The notes below the pieces were generated by a model, which had not been told where the DNA came from, searched no databases, and saw only the letters and a program-made list of their open reading frames with translations. Below are positions 7,041 to 7,162 of a stretch of 7,162 nt of DNA, piece after piece. Source of the DNA: Lachnospiraceae bacterium UBA5902 (GTDB lineage Bacteria > Bacillota > Clostridia > Lachnospirales > Lachnospiraceae); assembly GCA_002431865.1 (NCBI GenBank), contig DJEI01000089.1:1-7162 (forward strand), written 5' to 3'. Position numbers and translations under genes: made by a program. Within the stretch, counting starts at the first letter, position 1. Each line of letters begins with the position of its first letter.

Positions 7041-7162
7041 ACGCAACCGCCGATTTGGTATTGCCCCCTCGTGTTACTCGGCGGCAGTTTGTCGGGCGCA
7101 TCATAAATATGAACTCCGTTCATATGCGCCCTCCGCTCACCATCCATGGCTCAGTGGCGGCT
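7041..7162. repeat. GC-rich, stem-rich segment upstream of miaB; possible dispersed repeat or structured RNA
   Basis: This stretch is clearly richer in G and C than the AT-rich DNA beside it (6995-7040), with a sharp border near 7041. It holds a strong bulged hairpin (7094-7131), a 7-bp inverted repeat (7047-7053 with 7078-7084), and a third GGCGG copy at 7156-7160 that could compete for the same partner. No stem is followed by a T-run on either strand, so it is not a plain terminator. One minus frame is open through it but has no ribosome site and no recognised domain. It resembles the short dispersed intergenic repeats of gut Clostridia, which is inference. It may continue beyond the window. 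Confidence 0.4.
7094..7131. other. Bulged hairpin, 14 bp of stem
   Basis: On the plus strand ATATGAAC (7107-7114) pairs perfectly with GTTCATAT (7118-7125) across a 3-nt loop. GGGCGC (7094-7099) pairs with GCGCCC (7126-7131). The only unpaired bases in the stem are a 7-nt bulge at 7100-7106. No T-tract follows on either strand, so intrinsic termination is not supported. Confidence 0.6.

Noticed and set aside
7041..7079. Second promoter upstream of the main one (TTGCGT with an AT-rich -10)
   Set aside because: No -10-like hexamer with three or more key bases occurs at 16-18 nt spacing. The AT-rich run alone is not evidence.
7020..7162. Small protein gene from the ATG at 7147 or the ATG at 7123
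   Set aside because: No domain or membrane pattern that makes sense, the frame runs into miaB without a stop, and the DNA is dominated by inverted repeats.
1..7162. CRISPR array, tRNA, rRNA, insertion sequence or phage genes
   Set aside because: No regularly spaced repeats, cloverleaf, rRNA segment, transposase or phage motif was found in any part of the window.

Overview
The window holds one leftward operon (minus strand) of four genes in the order miaB - mutS - mutL - miaA. The miaA gene is cut off by the left edge of the window. The gene order, the methyl-independent type of MutL, the purine-rich Shine-Dalgarno (SD) sites, moderate GC with AT-rich leader DNA and protein details such as the MutS start near 'AKLSPMM' all point to a Firmicute of class Clostridia. 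A gut Lachnospiraceae member is the best guess, by inference only.

Layout from right to left, which is the direction of transcription. Positions 7041-7162 hold a GC-rich, stem-rich segment that is not convincingly coding. Positions 6899-7040 are an AT-rich leader with a plausible sigma-A promoter, a 29-bp dyad over its -10 box and a good SD. miaB runs 6898-5444. mutS runs 5447-2796 and overlaps the miaB stop by 4 nt (GTGA). mutL runs 2753-561 after a 42-nt gap. miaA starts at 514 after a 46-nt gap and runs off the window. No terminator was seen at any junction, so one polycistronic message is likely. No stretch longer than 300 bases lacks a gene.

Functionally, the two outer genes act one after the other on tRNA. 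MiaA puts the isopentenyl group on A37, and MiaB adds the methylthio group to give ms2i6A37. The two inner genes are the mismatch repair pair. MutS finds the mismatch, and MutL carries an intact endonuclease site that nicks the strand without MutH. Both Mut proteins have a recognisable beta-clamp binding motif. All key catalytic motifs are intact, so this is ordinary core-genome content. I do not see an undescribed system. The less explained parts are the structured DNA upstream of miaB, the dyad over the promoter, and a degenerate repeat in the MutL linker.
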